Of a stretch of 64,000 bases of DNA, positions 62,855 to 64,000 are shown in pieces. The notes below the pieces were generated by a model, which saw only the letters and a program-made list of their open reading frames with translations, searched no databases and was not told the origin of the DNA. Made by a program: the position numbers and the translations under genes. Location of the stretch: the NCBI RefSeq assembly GCF_014268595.2, contig NZ_CP077091.1:2378501-2442500 (forward strand), written 5' to 3'. Source of the stretch: Pseudomonas hamedanensis. GTDB taxonomy: Bacteria > Pseudomonadota > Gammaproteobacteria > Pseudomonadales > Pseudomonadaceae. The first letter of the stretch is position 1, and every line of letters starts with the position of its first letter.

Positions 62855-62868
62855 CACGGAGTTCACCG

Positions 62869-63672
62869 ATGGCGTATTTCGAGCACGAAGGTTGCAACCT
62901 GCACTACGAGGCATATGGCCACGGTGCGCCGTTGCTGCTGGTTCACGGGCTCGGCTCGAGCACGCTGGACTGGGAGATGCAGATCCCGGCGCTGGCCGCG
63001 CACTACCGGGTGATCGTCGCGGACATTCGCGGCCACGGGCGTTCGGACAAACCGCGCGAACGCTACAGCATCGCCGGTTTCAGCGCTGACCTGGTGGCTC
63101 TGGCCGAACACCTGAAGCTCGGCCCGGTGCATTACGTCGGGCTGTCGATGGGCGGCATGATCGGCTTTCAACTGGCCGTCGATCAGCCGCAACTTCTCAA
63201 GAGCCTGACCATCGTCAACAGCGCGCCACAAGTCAAAGTGCGCACTCGCGACGATTACTGGCAGTGGTTCAAGCGCTGGAGCCTGATGCGCCTGCTCAGC
63301 CTGGAAACCATCGGCAAGGCCCTCGGCAGCAAACTTTTTCCAAAACCGGAACAAGCCGATCTGCGCCGTAAAATGGCTGAACGCTGGGCAAAAAACGACA
63401 AACGTGCTTATCTCGCCAGCTTCGATGCGATTGTTGGCTGGGGCGTTCAGGAACGACTTTCCCGGGTGTCCTGTCCAACGCTCGTCATCAGCGCCGACCG
63501 TGACTACACACCGGTGGCATTGAAAGAAACCTATGTGAAACTATTGCCGAATGCGCGGCTGGCGGTGATTGCCGATTCGCGCCACGTCACTCCGCTCGAT
63601 CAACCCGAACGTTTCAATCAAACGCTGCTGGAATTTCTACAGGCAGCCGACCTTCAATCTCAGGATCACTGA
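62869..63672 (+). CDS. Alpha/beta-fold hydrolase
   Basis: 267 aa from MAYFEHEGCNLHYEAYG. Oxyanion loop LVHGLGSS, nucleophile motif GLSMGG (Ser about 93), acid Asp in SADRDYTP, and catalytic His in DSRHVTPLDQPERF. Together they give a complete triad of the haloperoxidase/esterase type. The substrate is unknown. CGGAG lies 8 bp before the ATG. The next gene (ppiA-like) starts 3 bp after its stop. Confidence 0.9.
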   Translation: MAYFEHEGCNLHYEAYGHGAPLLLVHGLGSSTLDWEMQIPALAAHYRVIVADIRGHGRSDKPRERYSIAGFSADLVALAEHLKLGPVHYVGLSMGGMIGFQLAVDQPQLLKSLTIVNSAPQVKVRTRDDYWQWFKRWSLMRLLSLETIGKALGSKLFPKPEQADLRRKMAERWAKNDKRAYLASFDAIVGWGVQERLSRVSCPTLVISADRDYTPVALKETYVKLLPNARLAVIADSRHVTPLDQPERFNQTLLEFLQAADLQSQDH

Positions 63673-63675
63673 CCC

Positions 63676-64000
63676 ATGCTGAAAAAACTCGCCCTCGCCG
63701 CTGGTACCGTGCTGTTCGCCGCCAACCTGATGGCTGCCACGCCGGCCAAAGCACCCCACGTGCTGCTGGACACGACCAACGGCCAGATCGAAATCGAACT
63801 GGACCCGGTCAAGGCACCGATCAGTACCAAGAACTTTCTTGAGTACGTCGACAGCGGTTTCTACAACAACACCATTTTCCATCGTGTGATCCCGGGCTTC
63901 ATGGCCCAGGGCGGCGGTTTCACTCAGCAGATGCAACAGAAAGACACCAAGGCGCCGATCAAGAACGAAGCCAGCAATGGCCTGCACAACGTTCGCGGCA
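63676..64000 (+). CDS. ppiA: Periplasmic peptidyl-prolyl isomerase (cyclophilin), 5' part
   Basis: Cut by the window end; 108 residues seen. Signal peptide [21 protein letters not shown], then cyclophilin core [31 protein letters not shown] and the active-site loop [15 protein letters not shown]. It catalyses proline cis-trans isomerisation in the periplasm. It is nearly contiguous with the hydrolase gene. Confidence 0.92.
   Translation, partial: MLKKLALAAGTVLFAANLMAATPAKAPHVLLDTTNGQIEIELDPVKAPISTKNFLEYVDSGFYNNTIFHRVIPGFMAQGGGFTQQMQQKDTKAPIKNEASNGLHNVRG

Noticed and set aside
61960..62868. Upstream extension of the alpha/beta hydrolase frame
   Set aside because: It is an out-of-frame reading of the LysR gene, Arg/Ala-rich and not protein-like.
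1..64000. tRNA or rRNA genes
   Set aside because: No CCA-ended cloverleaf or rRNA-like conserved segment was found by eye in the intergenic gaps; small structured RNAs could still be missed.

Overview
The window reads as chromosomal DNA of a fluorescent-group Pseudomonas. The evidence is the GC-rich codon use, the gbuR-gbuA transport block in the order I remember from P. aeruginosa PA1418-PA1422, a PA1414-like micro-ORF, a LapA/MapA-type RTX adhesin with its own type I exporter, and about a dozen paired GCGAGC-type REP hairpins between genes. I see no rRNA, tRNA, CRISPR array, transposase or integrase. All homology statements are from memory and motif reading; no search was run.

Layout. 0-9.3 kb is ordinary core: a DMT permease (cut by the window edge), a Rdx/SelW protein, a PlpD-type patatin autotransporter, a FimV-like protein, a MarR regulator, RecQ, a YecA/UPF0149 protein and a YbaN membrane protein.

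9.4-26.1 kb is the accessory region of most interest. Four large proteins (1243, 1508, 645 and 639 aa) are built from Ig-like beta modules, have no visible signal peptide, and surround a classical autotransporter. The two plus-strand members end in a Big2-like domain followed by what looks like an intimin/invasin-type C-type lectin fold. They share a palindromic site (CCTGTCAGATCT-RACAGGTGCGCAA) upstream, and a decayed version precedes the minus-strand pair. A DUF6124 gene with a strongly structured leader lies inside the region, and a broken copy of the same gene-REP-terminator module lies at its right edge.

26.1-39.9 kb is a biofilm adhesin locus. It holds a 2620-aa RTX adhesin with an N-terminal retention module and a TAAG LapG-type cleavage site, divergent from its own TolC-like, ABC and HlyD-like exporter genes. 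No lapD or lapG is present, so control of its release must be encoded elsewhere.

40-46.3 kb holds TapT, then the guanidinobutyrate block: gbuR divergent from gbuA, an NTF2-like protein, an NCS1-type permease and an Na+/solute symporter. 46.3-64 kb is mixed housekeeping and accessory genes: a PA1414-like micropeptide, a LysR/MFS pair, a DMT permease, CvfB, a TorF porin, a DUF6279 lipoprotein, DUF899, a YhfG-Fic toxin-antitoxin pair, an SrmB-like DEAD helicase, a YbdG channel, a YigM biotin permease, AzoR, a LysR/hydrolase pair and the start of PpiA.

Functionally the window is rich in surface and secretion proteins: type Vd and Va autotransporters, an RTX adhesin with its T1SS, TorF, and the undescribed Ig-module family. 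The best candidates for something new are the Ig-module cluster with its shared palindrome, and the structured leader ahead of DUF6124.
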